Shown here: positions 39,301 to 53,400 of the stretch, piece by piece
How positions within the stretch are numbered: position 1 is the first letter of the stretch
Layout of the letters: the number at the start of each line of letters is the position of its first letter
Source: Rhizaria sp. SCN 62-66
Lineage: Eukaryota > Rhizaria, unplaced
Length of the DNA stretch: 64,000 bases
Assembly: GCA_001724265.1 (NCBI GenBank)
Contig: MEDY01000057.1
Location: 38,593-102,592 of the forward strand
Reading direction: 5' to 3'
Translations under genes and position numbers: made by a program
The notes under the pieces: generated by a model
The model's database searches: none
The model's input: the letters and a program-made list of their open reading frames with translations, nothing else
Told to the model about the DNA's origin: nothing

Positions 39301-42300
39301 GCTGCGGTGCCGCGTGCTGCAGCTGGTCCACAGCGACATGGCTACGGCACACGCGCTCGCCGACGCCGACGCCGCGGCCCTGCACGCCGGCGCCCGCAAC
39401 GTTGCCGCCGCCGCGCTCACGGTCGCCGAGCCCGCCGACGGCGCGCGCCCGCTGCTGGGGCTATCAGCGCTGCACGTCGTCACAACCTCGCTCTGCGGGT
39501 TTACGCGCCTGATCGAGCGCGCGCTCGAGCGCAACGGCGACCGCGCCGCCGCCGCCGTGCCCGCGGCCGTGTACGGCGACGACGGCGGCCGTGCGCGGAG
39601 TTCGCAGAACTCGCTCGTGCCTTTCCTTGCCTCGCTGCAGCCGCCGGCGCTGTCGGTGTCAGCGCTCGAGGGACCAATGCAGAGCAAGCCTGCAACAATG
39701 CCGTTGGATCTGACCCGCCTCACTGCCGGCGCGCCTGTCCGCACGCTCGCCGCCGCGCTGGACGCGCTGCACGCCGTGGCCGAGGCCGTGCTGACAGCGC
39801 GCCAGGAGGGATTCATCCAACTCGAGGACCACGTCGTGATGGCGATTGTAACCCACCTCGTCACGCACGTGCTCCCACTCCCGCGCGCGCGCTTCTCACC
39901 CCTCACCGCGGGCTCCGACGAGCGCACCAACGCACATACCGTCTGGGACGCGCCGATGACGCGCGCGCAGCAGGCCGCCGCCGTGGCCTCGGTGTGCGTG
40001 CTCGCCCACGCCGTGCGCCGGTCTGCCTCCACTCTGCCACCGACGCCCGCGTTCGAGGCGCAGAAGCTCATCGTGGCGGGCGCGCTCGTGGTGCTGGCCG
40101 ACAGCGTCATGCGCCGCTTCGCCTCTGACTACCCGTCGCCGGTGTCGCACGCACTGCTCTCGCAAGGCTTCGGGCCGTCGCTGGTGGCGTTCGTCGAGCA
40201 GACGATGACAACGCTGGCCTTCACGCCCGAGCTGCACCTGCTGCGCGGACACATCATCCAGTATGTTGCCGACTGCGGGGCCCGCAAGCCCATTTTCGTG
40301 CTCAACAAGGGTCAATACGGCTCCGTCTGTGGCGACTTTGCGACGGCCGTGGCGCAGAGGGCCGGCGTCATCGGTAAAAGCAATGAGAACGGCACTTCGT
40401 TCCAGATGTCACTGCTCATGACGGGCGAGGAAGGCACCTCGCTGTCCTTTGTCCCCGAATTCATGCCCTACCGCGAGGTACTCACGATCTTCTCTTTCCT
40501 GCAGTACGACGTCACCGCGATGGCTGAGGCTGACACCATCACTCCTCTGACGCGGTACGGCGCCAACGTAACTGACGGACCCACGTTGCGTCTCAAACCC
40601 TACTCGTACCTCAGCATTAACCAACTCGCGCGCAAGAGCAAATTCGCCTCCGGACTCTCTGTGGCGCAACTCCTCACTGCGAACGCTAGCAATGCGGCCA
40701 CCGCTGGCGCTGGCGGTGGTAGCGACGAGAAGGATGGCAACGCGACTGCTGTTGCCTTGGCCCCTGTGGTCACGACCGAGACGGACCTGCTGCACGTGCC
40801 GCTGCTGCCGATGTTCGACTCGACGCTGCGCCAGTCTGACGCCGAGCTCTTCCTCTCGTACCTCACGGTGCCATACCTGCGGCTCCCGCTGCTGCTGCAG
40901 TTCTTCGCCTCTGACGACCGCATCCAGGCGCTGCGCTGCGCCGCTCTGCGCGACACGCTTGAGGCCGCGCTGTTCGAGCCCGGCGCGGCGTACGCGCCCG
41001 CGGACCTGCTTGTCTGCGCGCCCGCCCGCTGCACGCGCCGCGCCAGGCCCGTCGCGCCCGTCGGCTGGGAGAGCCACGACGAGGACGGCAGCGACGACTC
41101 GTCCGACAGCGACAACGCCGACGGCCAAGACGGCGCGGGCACCGCCCTCGTGGCAGCGGCGCGCGGCGCTAAGAAGGTGCTCGAGTCACCGTACGCGCTC
41201 GCCACCGCCATCAACCTCGCTGAAGCTCCGCTGCGGCGCCCCGACGGCACGTGGCAGCGCAGTCTCGCGCGCAAGCAGCGCGCCGAGGCCGCCGCCGCCG
41301 TCGCCGCAGCGGCCTCTGTCGGCGCCGCCAGCGCGCAAGTCCCAATCGCGTCCCCGGGCGCTCTGACGGGCGCTGCGGCGGGCGCTGCGACCGTTGCCGG
41401 CGCCGACAGCGGCGCGACTGCCGCCCCTGGCGCCGCAGCACCTAGCGCTGCCTTTACGAGTCCCTACGGCGCGCTGATGACGGAGCTGCGGCACGCGCCG
41501 GGCCCGCTGTTGGCGTGCGTGGCGGAGCTGGTGGAGCAAGCCACGCGGCTCGACACGGACTCCGTCATGGGCGGCTCTGTGGCGACGATGCTCGCCGTGT
41601 TCCGCCTCGCCGCGCAGGTCGAGGGCTACGCGGGCGCCGTTGTCTCCGCGATGGCCGCGGCCGCCGCGCTGCCGCCGCAGGCCGAGATGCCGGCGCCCGC
41701 GCAGACGCGCGCGCTCGCCGCGCAGCGGTGCTTCGAGAGCCGCAGCGGCGACGGGCTGGCGTGGTCGTGGGCGTCGTGGTCGGCGCTGCCAGCCACCGAA
41801 GCCTGCGCGCATGCACTGCGCAAGGGCTGGCGCGCACTGCGGCAGCTGCTGCGGCAGCGCGCGCTGCCGATCCTGCTGCAGTGGGCGAGCCAGCTCACGA
41901 CAGCGTACCGCGCGCTGCTCTCGGACAAGGGCGCCGCGGCGGGGGGCGCGGATGGCGGCGCCGCGGGGGCTGGGACGGCCGAGGCGAGCACGTTCGTCAC
42001 GAGCCGGCGCCGTGCGGCGCTCAAGAAGCTTCTTGAAGAGCAGAAATCGATGTTTGACACGATTGACTGCATGAGCAAGGACAGTCGCCGGATCAAGAAC
42101 GCCTCGAACAAGTCTCTCTCGCGCGCTGAGCTGGAGCTGGAGCACTGCCGCTTCATCAAGACGACTGACCGCGAGCAGCGCGACGACGAAGCGGGCGACG
42201 ACCTTAACGGGGACCCGGAGCCCGCGAAGGGGCTTGGGGGTCAAGCCCATCACTCGATGTCCCGGCATGCCGCGCGCGCCTCGCAGGCCGGTGGGAGCTC

Positions 42301-45300
42301 TGGTGCCGGGCGCAATCGCTCGAGTGCAGAGCTTTTTGCGGCTTTTGAGGCCGATCAGCGCTGTGTCAACGCCGCCTCCATCGGTGGCGACAATGGCGGC
42401 AGCAGCGCAGGCTCTCCCGTCGAGGCATGTGCACGGCTCATGAGCGACGTCCGCGCGCACATCGTGCTGCTGCTGCGCACGGAGACGCTCTCGTCGCTCA
42501 CGGCCGCGCCGGCGCGGGCTTCTGCCGCGCTCAACTCGATCATGTTCCTGTCGATGCGGTACTCGTTCGGCGGCAAGCTCATGGCGTCCGATTCGGCCGT
42601 GTTCGAGGCGATGCGTGTGCTCACCACTCCACTCGTGCTCTGGCTGCGTCGCCTCAGTCAGCGCGCGCTCGATCGCGTCTTGAACTGCGCCCGCGATGTC
42701 TCAACCGTCGTGGCCGACGGCGTCCCGCGCACCACGCCGCTGTCTGAGTCCTCGGAAGCCGCGATTGTGCCAGGGGAGCTCCTCGGTGTGCCCACTGTGC
42801 CGGCATTCTCGCGCCAGATCTCATTTCGCTCACTCAGCGCCTCGCTTGGTGGCGGCAGTGACGATGCGACTGCGGATCCCGCCGCCACTATGCACGGCAC
42901 TTCTGCTGGGGCACCCGCTGAGTCGCTCTGGGGCTCTGACCCTATCGCCGCCCGCGCAGTCGCCAGCCGCGCCGCCCTGTCTGCGCTGTCCACAGTCGAC
43001 GCTGTGGAAACTGCGCAGTCGTGGGAGTACGTCCCGGGCCCCGTGTGCTTCGGCCGCTTTGTCATCGCCCCCAAGCCCGCGGTGCGCGGCGCTGACGGCG
43101 CTGACGGCGAGAGTGTCGCCGCAGACGCGGCTGCTGTACCCACGGCCGGCCGCAAGGCGCTCAAGAAGAGTGTCGTGCTTGATACGCAGACGTGGCAGAT
43201 GTCGCTACAGGGCTCCGACGTCACGACGCTGCCGCGCAACGTTTCCCGTGACAAGGACGTCGTCGACCTGCTCAGCGGCGGCGAAATTCAGGGCACGCGC
43301 TTGCGCGCCGCCGCCAACTGCACCGTGTACCGTCTACTGCAGAACGACTACACGGTGGCGCAGTGGAACAAGGCCGTGCAGCATATGACAACGCCGGTAG
43401 ACCGGCCGTACTCGCGCGACACGCTGCCCGCGGCCGACGCGTGGATTGCGCACCTCATGGAGCCGCTCATCCAGGTTCACTACGCAGGTCTGCCCGTCAC
43501 CTTCGGCTTCTCCGCCCCGCGCGCGCCGGCCGCGCGTGCCGTGTCGATCTACGTCGTCGACACGCGCACAATGTCAGTACGGCACGAGATTGTGCTCCAC
43601 AAGAACCGCTTCATGTCGACCATCTTTACCGTCGCCAACCACGGCCAGCGCTTCTTCCGCACGCTGCACTGGTGCTCCGACGTCAACTTCTGTCTCGGCG
43701 CGCTGCTGCCTGACTCGGAGGACCGCCACCGACAGCCCGGTGAGTGGGAGCGCCGCGCTTCGGTGTGTCCCGACGGCGACTTCACGCAGCCCATCTCGCC
43801 CTCGGTCTCGGTTATTACGCGCAACTCAGCTGTCGTCGAGAACCTCAGCGGCACCGAAGAGACGTTTATGCCCGCGCGTCTGCTCAACGGACTGCTGCCC
43901 CAGGCGCTCACCGAGCGCTACCACTTTTGGCAGGACGAGCTCGGCGCGCTTCGCGGTTACCCGCGCGCGAGCCTTGCGCCCAACACCGTGGCACCGCTGC
44001 CGCCGGGCCATGCGGCGACGGTCATTTACGTCGACATCTTCGCCGTCAGCGCCGCTGCTGCTGTCGGTCAAAACGTTGTCGTTGGCCGCGTCGTGCGCAT
44101 GCCGCGCGCGCTGATGCAGCGCCGCGCCGCCGCGGCGCAGCAGCTCGACCTGCTGGAGAAGCGTCGCGCAGCCGATGCTGCTGCTGGCATCACCGATTCT
44201 GACGCCGAAGTTTTTGCCAGAACCGCGGCGATCAGGGCGGCGGCGGAGGCGGACCTTTTCGTGTCGCCCACGGAGCTGGCCGAAGTGGAGGAGCTCGTCG
44301 ACCTGCTCTACGCGCCACGCTACGGTCTGCCGTACCAGGTGGCCACGACGCTCTCGCGCCTCGACACGCTCTCGCACCTGCTCGCGTGGAAGCGCTGCAC
44401 GGGCGAGGCCGTCGAGCTGGCCGGCGCGGTCCGCCGCGGGACGACGGTCGCGCAGACAGGGCCCGCGCACCCGCTCTGGGGCCTTGCTGACGCCGACGAC
44501 GGGCATCTGGCGCAATTTGGCGCGGATGACGCCGCGCGCACCGTGCTGCACATGCACAACGTCGAAGTGCCGCGTCTGGGCCTCTCGTTCGCGGTGCGGC
44601 GCTCGCCCGAGGACGGCAGCTTCCTGCTCTACTCGCGCGACCACCCCGACCTGCACGTCGCCGTCGACGTCCCGCAGCGCGCCAATACCGCGCTCGAAGG
44701 CATCCCGCACGCGCTGCTGCTGCGCAACGAGCGCGATGAGCTCTCGGTGATGATTCCGGCCGCGGACCCACGCAGGCCGAACGTTTTCTCGTCGCCGCTG
44801 TCGAGCCAGCTCGTGCTGGAGCGCGGGCAGCCGCAGTGGTGTTCCGCGCTCGGCCGGGGACACTACCTGTACCGGCTGCATGTCACGCTGCCTGTGCTGT
44901 CGACGTCATCACGCGCTGCCACGCTGTACCTCGCGCTGCTACTACTGCTCGCGCGTCGCTACTGCGACGTCTTCGCTCTGCTCGACACGCTCACCGCCGA
45001 CACCGCCTTCACCCGCGAAGAGGCGACGATCATTGCCGCGTTCGGAGAGGCCAACGCGGACGTCTCGGCCGCCGCGTGCGCGTGCCGCATCAAGCTCGCG
45101 CTGTGCATGGATAGCACCCACATCCGGCTGCCGTGGTCTGTGCGCACAACGCACGGCTTTTACGCGCAGCGCATCGACTCGCTCCCGTCGTTTGCGCGTC
45201 TCCCACACCACGACGAAGTCCGCCTGCTCCGCCGCTACTGGACGCCGTCCGCGGTCGCGCACCTGCGCCGCCACCTGCGGCTGCCGCGCGGCGCGATGCT

Positions 45301-48300
45301 CGAGCCCTGGGTGTCGCCCCAGCTCGCGGGCTACAACCGCATGCAGTACCTCGAGGCGCTCACACACGGCCGTGGCGTCTGCCCCGCGCTGGCGATGCAG
45401 CCCCCCACGCGCCGCTGCGTGTTTTCCTCCGACCTCGGCACCACCGAAGAGTTGCTCGCCGCGCTCGGCCACGCTGCGGCGCTGCCCGCGGCTGAAGTGC
45501 CTGCGCTGCGCCAGCGCCACATGCGCGCGCTGCGCCGGCCGCAGGCGCAGCGCTTGTCGGCCCCGACCGTCGCCGGCGGCGTCGAGCTGCTGCGGCTGTA
45601 CTCGCGCGCGCTCACGGGCGGCTCGGGTGCACTGCTCCCCACTGATGCGGCTGAGGCCGCGGGCTTTTTGACCGTGTATGCGCTCCTGCAGGGCCACGCG
45701 CACGCCTGGCACGCGGGCACTGCGATCAACTTCGGCGTCGCGACTGCGCTGACGCACCTGTATCTGTCTGCTGGCAAGCCGTCCGCCGCCTCGGCTCTGC
45801 TGAAGCTATTGCTGCAGCGGCCCGACCTTGCGCATGTTCTGCCCTCTTGGGAGAGCTTTTTGCGCCACCACGGCCACGTCGCGGGCAACGAACACGTGCT
45901 TCCTCTCGGTGGCTTTCTGGCTCAAATCGGCCGCGTGCTCGCCCAGCTCTACCGCGCGGACCCGCGGCTGCTCGCGGCGCCCTTCTCCCCTATGGGTGCC
46001 GGCGCGGCGCGGCGGGCGCGCGCGCTCGCCAAGCTCGTGTCCGCGCGCGCACCGGCCCCCGCGCTGGCGGTGGTGTGGCCCGAGCCTGCGCGCGCGTGGG
46101 TGATTCCGGCGGTGAGCGACCACGGGTGCGCGCGCCGCGTTGTTGTCACGCGACCCCCGTCGCAGCTGAGTCTGGATGATATGCTCGATCTCGCGTCGGC
46201 TGACTTGGAAGACGCGCAGCGCTCGCTCGCGGCCGCTGTCGCGAGTCCCTTTGGCTCCAACTCGATCTCCCACGTGATCATGCGTGTCGTCGGCGACAGC
46301 ATTGCACACGGGCTCGAGCCCTGCCTGGGCGGCCAGCTCGCCTCCGTCGGCACCGACACCTTCCTGGTTAACGACACGCCGGCGACTGCTGCCGCCAATG
46401 CAGTGATTGACGCGCACTCTGGGCTGCCGTTCGACATCTCGCGTCATCCGGGCATGTCGGGGTCTGCGTCGCAAGCGCTGCTGGCGCGCCTCGAAACGGA
46501 TCTCGCGACCGACGCGCGCCAGCGCGCTGCTGAGAACCCTCTGTTCCTGTCCGGCCTCACGCCGACCGCGCTCGCCACTGTCGGGACCGGGACCGGGACC
46601 GGGGCGGGCGCAGACACCGGTGCGGGTGCGCATAGTGACGTGCTGCAGCTTCTCGACATTGTCGCAGCGCGTCTGCGCCGTCTGCGCAAGACTGACCGCC
46701 GTCGCTCAGCGCAGGCGCTGTCGCTGGTGCGCAACATCCTCTCCGCCGTCACCGCATACACGCGCGATGTGAACCCGTTCTCGTTCCTGTTTACGCTTAA
46801 CGACAGCACGGTACGGTGGGCTGCAGGCGTTGAACCGCACAAGAAGGACCGCCAGCGTCAGAAGCTTGTCGCCGCGCTCGCCACGGTGGCCGGCAACGAG
46901 CCCGTGCTGCGCCACGACTTCCTCATCTCCGCGCTGACTTCGACGCGCGCGCTGGGCGACATCCGCCGTCTGCGGCCTTTGATTTCCCCGCACAACATCA
47001 TGCTCGCGCTCACCGTCACCGAAGCAATTGCGTTCCGGGGCAGCCGCATAGCCCTCGTCGGGCGCGCTCTCGCCGCGATTTCCGAGACCCGCGCTCTCGT
47101 TTTGAGCACGCCGTTCGCGTCGCAGTCGTCCGCGGCCGGCGCGGCAGCTTCTGCGACCTTGTCTGTGGAGCAAGCTAAGCGTGCGCTGCTGGCGACCAAG
47201 AGCGCCTCGCTCGCGGGTGTGCTGGCGTCGCGCCGGCACCACAGCGCCGACGTGACTGCCGCGGGCCTGCGCGGCCTTGTCGAGGCCGCACTGCCAGGCC
47301 TCTCCGCCTCGGGCGCCGACGTCGACGCGATGCTCAACGAATACAACAGTGAGATCTCCGGCGAAGGCATCGGCGCGCTGGAGCCGTGCTACATGCGTTG
47401 CACGCGCGACACCTCCGCCGACGCGGCCCTCGCGCGTGCGCACACCGCCGCTCTCGCGCGCTGGCATCGAGATCACCCGCACGCGCGCCACCGGCAGGAC
47501 CCGCTGTGCTCGGTCCGCGACGTGCACGCACTGCAGCGCATCTGGGGCCACGCGTTCTCGCTGCACGAGGTGACGGCCGCGCCCGACGTGCTTGCTGCGC
47601 TGGCCGACGCGCACCACCCCGCGTTCGGACGCACGCCGCTGTCGCGCGCCGGCATCACGGTCCCCACGATCGGCGGCGGCGGGGACGCGGGCGGCGCAGA
47701 GCGCGCCCGACTCACGCGCGCGCTCGCGGTGCGCCACAGCAGCGCGGGCGGCGAGAAGGCGGCCGCTGGGCTCGGAGGCAACCTGGAGCGCGCTCTCGGC
47801 GACGGCAAGGTGTTTACGTACGATCCTCGCTTTTTGGTGTTTGAGTTTGCTTTCGATCTCTTACTGCGCCCGTCGCAGATCGCTGTTGTCGGCCAGTTCG
47901 AAAAGTCTGTGCGCTCGGGCACCCCGCTCGTGCGTCAGATGATCATGGGTGCCGGTAAGACAACGGTGGTCGGCCCTCTTCTCACTCTGCTGCTGGGCGA
48001 CAACCAAACTCTCGTGCTGCACGTTATGCCGCCCGCGCTGCTCGAGTCTGCGCGCGCCATTCTCCGCCGATGCTTCTCGTCATTCCTGCCTAAGACTGTC
48101 CGCACTCTGCACCTTACGCGCGCCACCGAGGTCACCGAGGCCCACGTCGCGGACTTGCGTCGCTCGCGCGCCCAGCGCGGCGTGGTGGTTGCGAGCCCTA
48201 GCACGGTCAAGTCTGCGATGTTGAAGCTATTTGAGCTGCAACAGGCCGTGCTCGCGCTCTCCGCACACACCGGGTCCGCGAGAACCGCTGCGGCGGCGGT

Positions 48301-50443
48301 TGACGCGGCGCGGCGCACGCGCCAGGTCGCCGCGGTGGCACGCGAGCTATCGGCGCTGACTGCGATGCTGTCGATGTTCCGCAGCTCGACTGTGGTGCTG
48401 ATGGACGAGGTCGACATGCTGCTGCATCCGCTCAAGTCAGAACTCAACTTCCCCGTTGGCTCCAAGCTTCCCCTGGACTTCACGCCGCTGCGCTGGCAAC
48501 TCCCCATGGCGCTCATCGACGCCGTGCTGCTCGCCGCCGACGCCGCGGGCGCCGCCAGCGCTCCGGTGAGTGGCGCAGACCCTGTGCTCGAAGGGATCGT
48601 GCGCGTCGGCGTGGCCCAGCAGTCACTGCAGCTGTCGCCGCACCTCGTGCTCCTCGACGTGCCGTACTTCTTCACTGCGATCGCTCCCGCACTTGTGGCC
48701 GTCGCGGCCCGCTTTATCGCGGCGCACGCCCCCAGCCTCGCCTCTGGCTCACTCATCGCGACCGTGCGCAAGGTCCTCGTCGTCACCGTCGCCACTGCCG
48801 CTGCCGCCGCGCTCTCCGCGAGCCCCGACGCGGGCATTGACGCCGCTGGATCTATCGGCACCGAGGCGCCGAGTGCGGAGGAAGTTGCGTTTTTGAACGC
48901 GCACGGCGCCGAGGCTGACCTGAAATTGGTGTCGCTGGCGCGCGATTGGCTCACTCGCTACCTCCCGCACGTTCTGCAGCGTATCAACCGCGTTAGCTTT
49001 GGGCTGCTGCCGCGCCACGCCGCTGGGTTTGCGCCCGTTGGCGGCGCGCACGTTGAAGAAGAGGAAACGCGACTGCACCTGGCTGTGCCTTTCGTGGGCA
49101 AAGACCACCCGTCCGAGTCATCCGAGTTCGCGCACCCGGACATCATCATCGGACTGACGTACTTGGCGTACCGATACGAGGGGCTCCGCACCGGCGACGT
49201 CGCTGACGCCGTGACTGCGCTGCAGCGCGCGGCCGAGCAAGAGGTTGGGCCCGTCGCTGCGCGCCCCACGCAGCGCCTCTACGCCAGCTGGATTGCGGAC
49301 ACCGGTGCCACCATCGCGGGCGCGCCGGTCGCGTCCACTGCGGTCGCTTCCCCCGTCGACCTCGCGTCGCCCGGTGTGTCTGTAGCTGAGGAGAACGAGG
49401 AGTCTGAGAGTAGCGTCACGGTCGTGCCTCTGCGCATGGTCAAGGTGTCGAACACGGCACACGTGCGGCTGCTGCATGGGCTCTGGTCTCGCTTCGCGCC
49501 TGCAGTGCGCTGGCACCTTGACTCGTTCGTGTTCGCCGAACATGTCCGCTTCCAGGCTCAAAAGCTCTCGGCCTCTGGCGTCGACCTCGGTGGTGACATG
49601 CTCTTCCGCGCTCGCGCCGGTTTCTCCGGCACACCTTCGGACGTGCTGCCTGCCGAGCTGGGCCGCTGCGGCTACGAGCAGGGCACCGACGGGCGCGTGC
49701 TCCGGGTCATGACCGATCCGCGCCACGTGTCGGCCACGGCCTTTGGCGCCGACTGGTCTGTCACGTCCGTGCTGCGCCACCTGGCCACTGCGCGCGACCC
49801 CGCGACGGGAGCACCCGCGTTCCACGCGCTGATCGACACGGGCGCCCTCATCACCGGGCTGTCGAACCGCCAGGTTGCCGAGGCGCTGCTCGACGCGGGC
49901 CTTGCGTGGGCTGATGGCGTTGTCTTCCTCGATGCCAACGACCGCGCCGTTGTGCTTCTGCGCGCGACCGGCCGTGTCGTCGCCCTCGAGCACTGCGGTC
50001 TGCCCGCGGAGCGCCGTTTTACCTTCTACGACCAGGTCCACACAGTCGGTATCGACATCTCGCAGCAAACAGATGCCGTGGCCGCACTGACTGTGGGCAA
50101 GGACATGACCTTCCGCGACTATGCGCAGGGCGCTTACCGCATGCGCGGGCTCGGCAACGGCCAGCGCGTCCATGTGCTGCTCACACCTGAGGTCCGCTCG
50201 CTTGTCGCACGCAGTCTGGGCTCGCATGCGCTGCAGGCGAAGGGTGCGGTCGCTGTCACCGCTCCGAGCAGCAGCGGAGCCGCCCTTGTTGTGGATATTT
50301 CGGTCACATTGCGCGACCTCTCCGCGTGGCTCGTGCTGCGGACGGCGGAAATGGAGGCGCTGCAGTTCCAGCAGCTGCGCCGGCAAGAGGAGGCGCACGC
50401 CGCGCAGCGCAAACCGGTGTACCTCAACTACATCCACAATAGC

Positions 50444-50492
<49 letters not shown>

Positions 50493-53400
50493 CCGAAACG
50501 ACTGCATCGCCTAAAGTGGCGACGATCTCAAAGTCTCTTGGCCGCGGCTCGGGTCGCTCTCTGAACACGCGCGAGCTGCTTGCGCTGCACGCGCGCGCCA
50601 AGAAGATTGCTTCTGAATGGGTTAACGTGAACATCTACTCTGCCGAGTCGTACACACGCGCACAACGCTTTGCCCAGCGCGGGAAGCGTGCGGCGCTTGA
50701 CTTCCTCAAAAACTGCACTCGTGCTCTGCATAGGCGCATTCGGTCACTTCGCGCGGCCAAGCGGGTCGAGCTCCGCGCTCTCACTGCTGCTGCCGATGCA
50801 GCGGGCTCGCGCTCCGCCATCGACGCTCTGCTTGCGGACCTGCGGGCCCTGAAAGCTGCCAGTGTGGCAGACCTCATCTCGACGGTGCCGGCGAAGCTCA
50901 CTGCGACCGATGTCACGCCGAGTGTCTCGTCGACGAATGATGCTATTGATGCGGCACCGCTGGAGGAAGAAGAGTCCAAGGATGGGTCTGTTACGAGCAA
51001 CGAATCGAACGATCCACTTGTGGCAACGTTCTTCGAGCCCGTCTCCTTTGACATCGCATCGCGAGTTAAGGTTCGCGCCGATGTCGCCGATGTCGACTCA
51101 GCCGGTACTCATGGCGATGACGACGACGACGCCCACACTCTCACGTCTGAAATGGTCCAGGCCGCTGAGAAGCGCGCCGAAGTGACTGCTGAGGGCGAGG
51201 AAGAGGACGCTGCTGAGCGCGAAGCTTAGCGCGAGCACGAGAGGCAAGCGCAACACCGCCTGGAGCGTTTCACCGACAGTGGCTACACGCGCGCCTTTGA
51301 CACCGAGACGCCGTGGCAATGCTCGGTGCTCAGCACGGAGCCCAGTGCGTGCGCAACTGCTGCTGCGCTTGTCAACGCAGCTGTTGACCCCGCGCGTCCG
51401 TTCTACCCTGCGAGCGGCATGGTCCTGGTGCAGACCGAGGTTGGCTCCGGTGCGTGCCGCCATACTATGGACCTGCCGTCGTGGCTCCACGTCTCGCACA
51501 ACTTCTACTCGGCCCGCGGCCCCGTTGCGCTCCCGCGCCGCCTCCACAACGTCGTCATCGCGGTCGACTGGGTGCCCTCTGTGGCGCGCTACTGGGCAAG
51601 TAAAAATAGTGGTGCTGCCGAAGCCACCCAGCTTTCGGCCGCAGCTCCTGCGCTGGTCCAGTGTGCGGCGCAGTCTGGCAGCAGTGATGGGACGGAGTTA
51701 GAAGCGCAGATAACTTCTCTATTTGCGCTTGTTGATGCAGACGGCTCTGGCGACCTCAACGTGGCGGAAACGACGCGTCTCCTGACGCTTTGGACGAGCC
51801 GTCCCGCATCTGAATGCGCGGCTGACGCTGAGCGTGTGATCGAGGCTAACGGCGGCGAGGCACTCTCGCTTGCTGCGGTTCGCGCTCTACTTCTCCCCTC
51901 TGGTCAGAGCGTCGGTCCGGGCATCTTCGCTAGTGAGCCGCACCGCCACACTGTACTCGTGACGCTCCGCGAGGCTGAGTCGCTGCGTTGGTGGATGCAC
52001 ACTGTCGCAGCACGCAGGGCCGACAGTCCGCGTCTTGCAGTGATTGGTGCAGACACGTTCATCGCGCTGCGGTGCGCCGCGCACGCGAACGCGTTGATAG
52101 ACTCGCTCGGTCAGGTGCGGCCCCCTGCCCCAGTCCCCGCTATCGCTCTGGTTTCTGCGCATGGCCGTCCCGTTGCGGCGGCGACTGCAGCCCAGTCCGA
52201 CATCGTGACTCTCCGCTCACCGCACGCACCGTCGCTCGTGCGCGAGTCTCCCTTGCAACGCCTCACGTGGCAATTGCTGCGAGTGTTCAACGGCGAGACG
52301 CATGCTCCTCTCGAGGCTGTCATGCAGCTTGTCACCCTGCTCGACGCTGCTGCGTCACCGAACGCGCGCGTTCAGCCGGCAAGCTTGCGCGCACGGTACC
52401 TGTTGGCAGCACAGCGCTCTCGTCGCCGCCAGCAGCGCACGTTTGACCAGCTTGACCCCGCGCGCGGGCTCCCGCGGCCGCGCGATCCGCTGCCGCTGGC
52501 CGCGTTGCTGTCGCCCGCGGCTGACACGCGCGTGCAGGCCATCAAAGTCGCCGCTCTGGCGCGCCGCCTGCGCGCGCACCTGGCCGGCCCCCGCGCGGCT
52601 GCTTTCTTCGATGCCTGCCTTCGCCTCGACGAATGCTCCGGGACTGCTTCAGCGAGCTCCACCGCAACCGCTGCCAATGACAGCTCCCGCGTCTTCGCGT
52701 CCGCCGCCGCGCTGTTGGCCGGTGCGCGCGCTCTTGTTTCGCCAAAGGTTGCTGCTGCTGACATGCTTGACCTTGTGCGCTCAGCTTTCGCCTCGCAGCG
52801 CCGCGCGCCCACCTTGGGCTCTGCGTCTGCGTCGGCTGCACAAACGCAGCCTCTTGGCGCCGGCGTCGGTGGCGCCATCCCCGTCGTCAACCTTGATCTG
52901 CTGCTCGCCGTCCTCTGGCCCGATCCTGAGGCTGATGATGACACTGACAACGACGCGGTCGTCGCGGACGATGTCACCACGTGGGCAGACATCTTCTGCG
53001 CTGATATGACCGCAGCGCGCGCCGCTTTTGAGACGCTTGAACTTGAAGTTTGCGCTGCTTCTGACTCATGGGAGCAGCTTCAGAGCGCCCGTGATGCAGC
53101 ATGCCGCAAGGATGTCGTCATTTTCGACGCTCTTGTTGCGGATGCAGCGACGAATGTGGCTTCAGGGGCTTCAGTGCAAGAAAATAGTGTCAACAAGGCT
53201 GAGTCCGAAGTGGTTACTGCTCCTACGTCTGCCGAGCAAAGTAGTTCGGACTCTGTCGTAGCTGACGCGAACGCCGCTACTGGCTCGGCCGCATTAGCTC
53301 CGAAGAGGCACAGTCTGCCTGTCAGTGAAGACGGTGTTACCATGACTGTCAACCAACGCACAGGCGAAGTCGCTGTTGAGATTGACTTTTCGCGTGGTCT

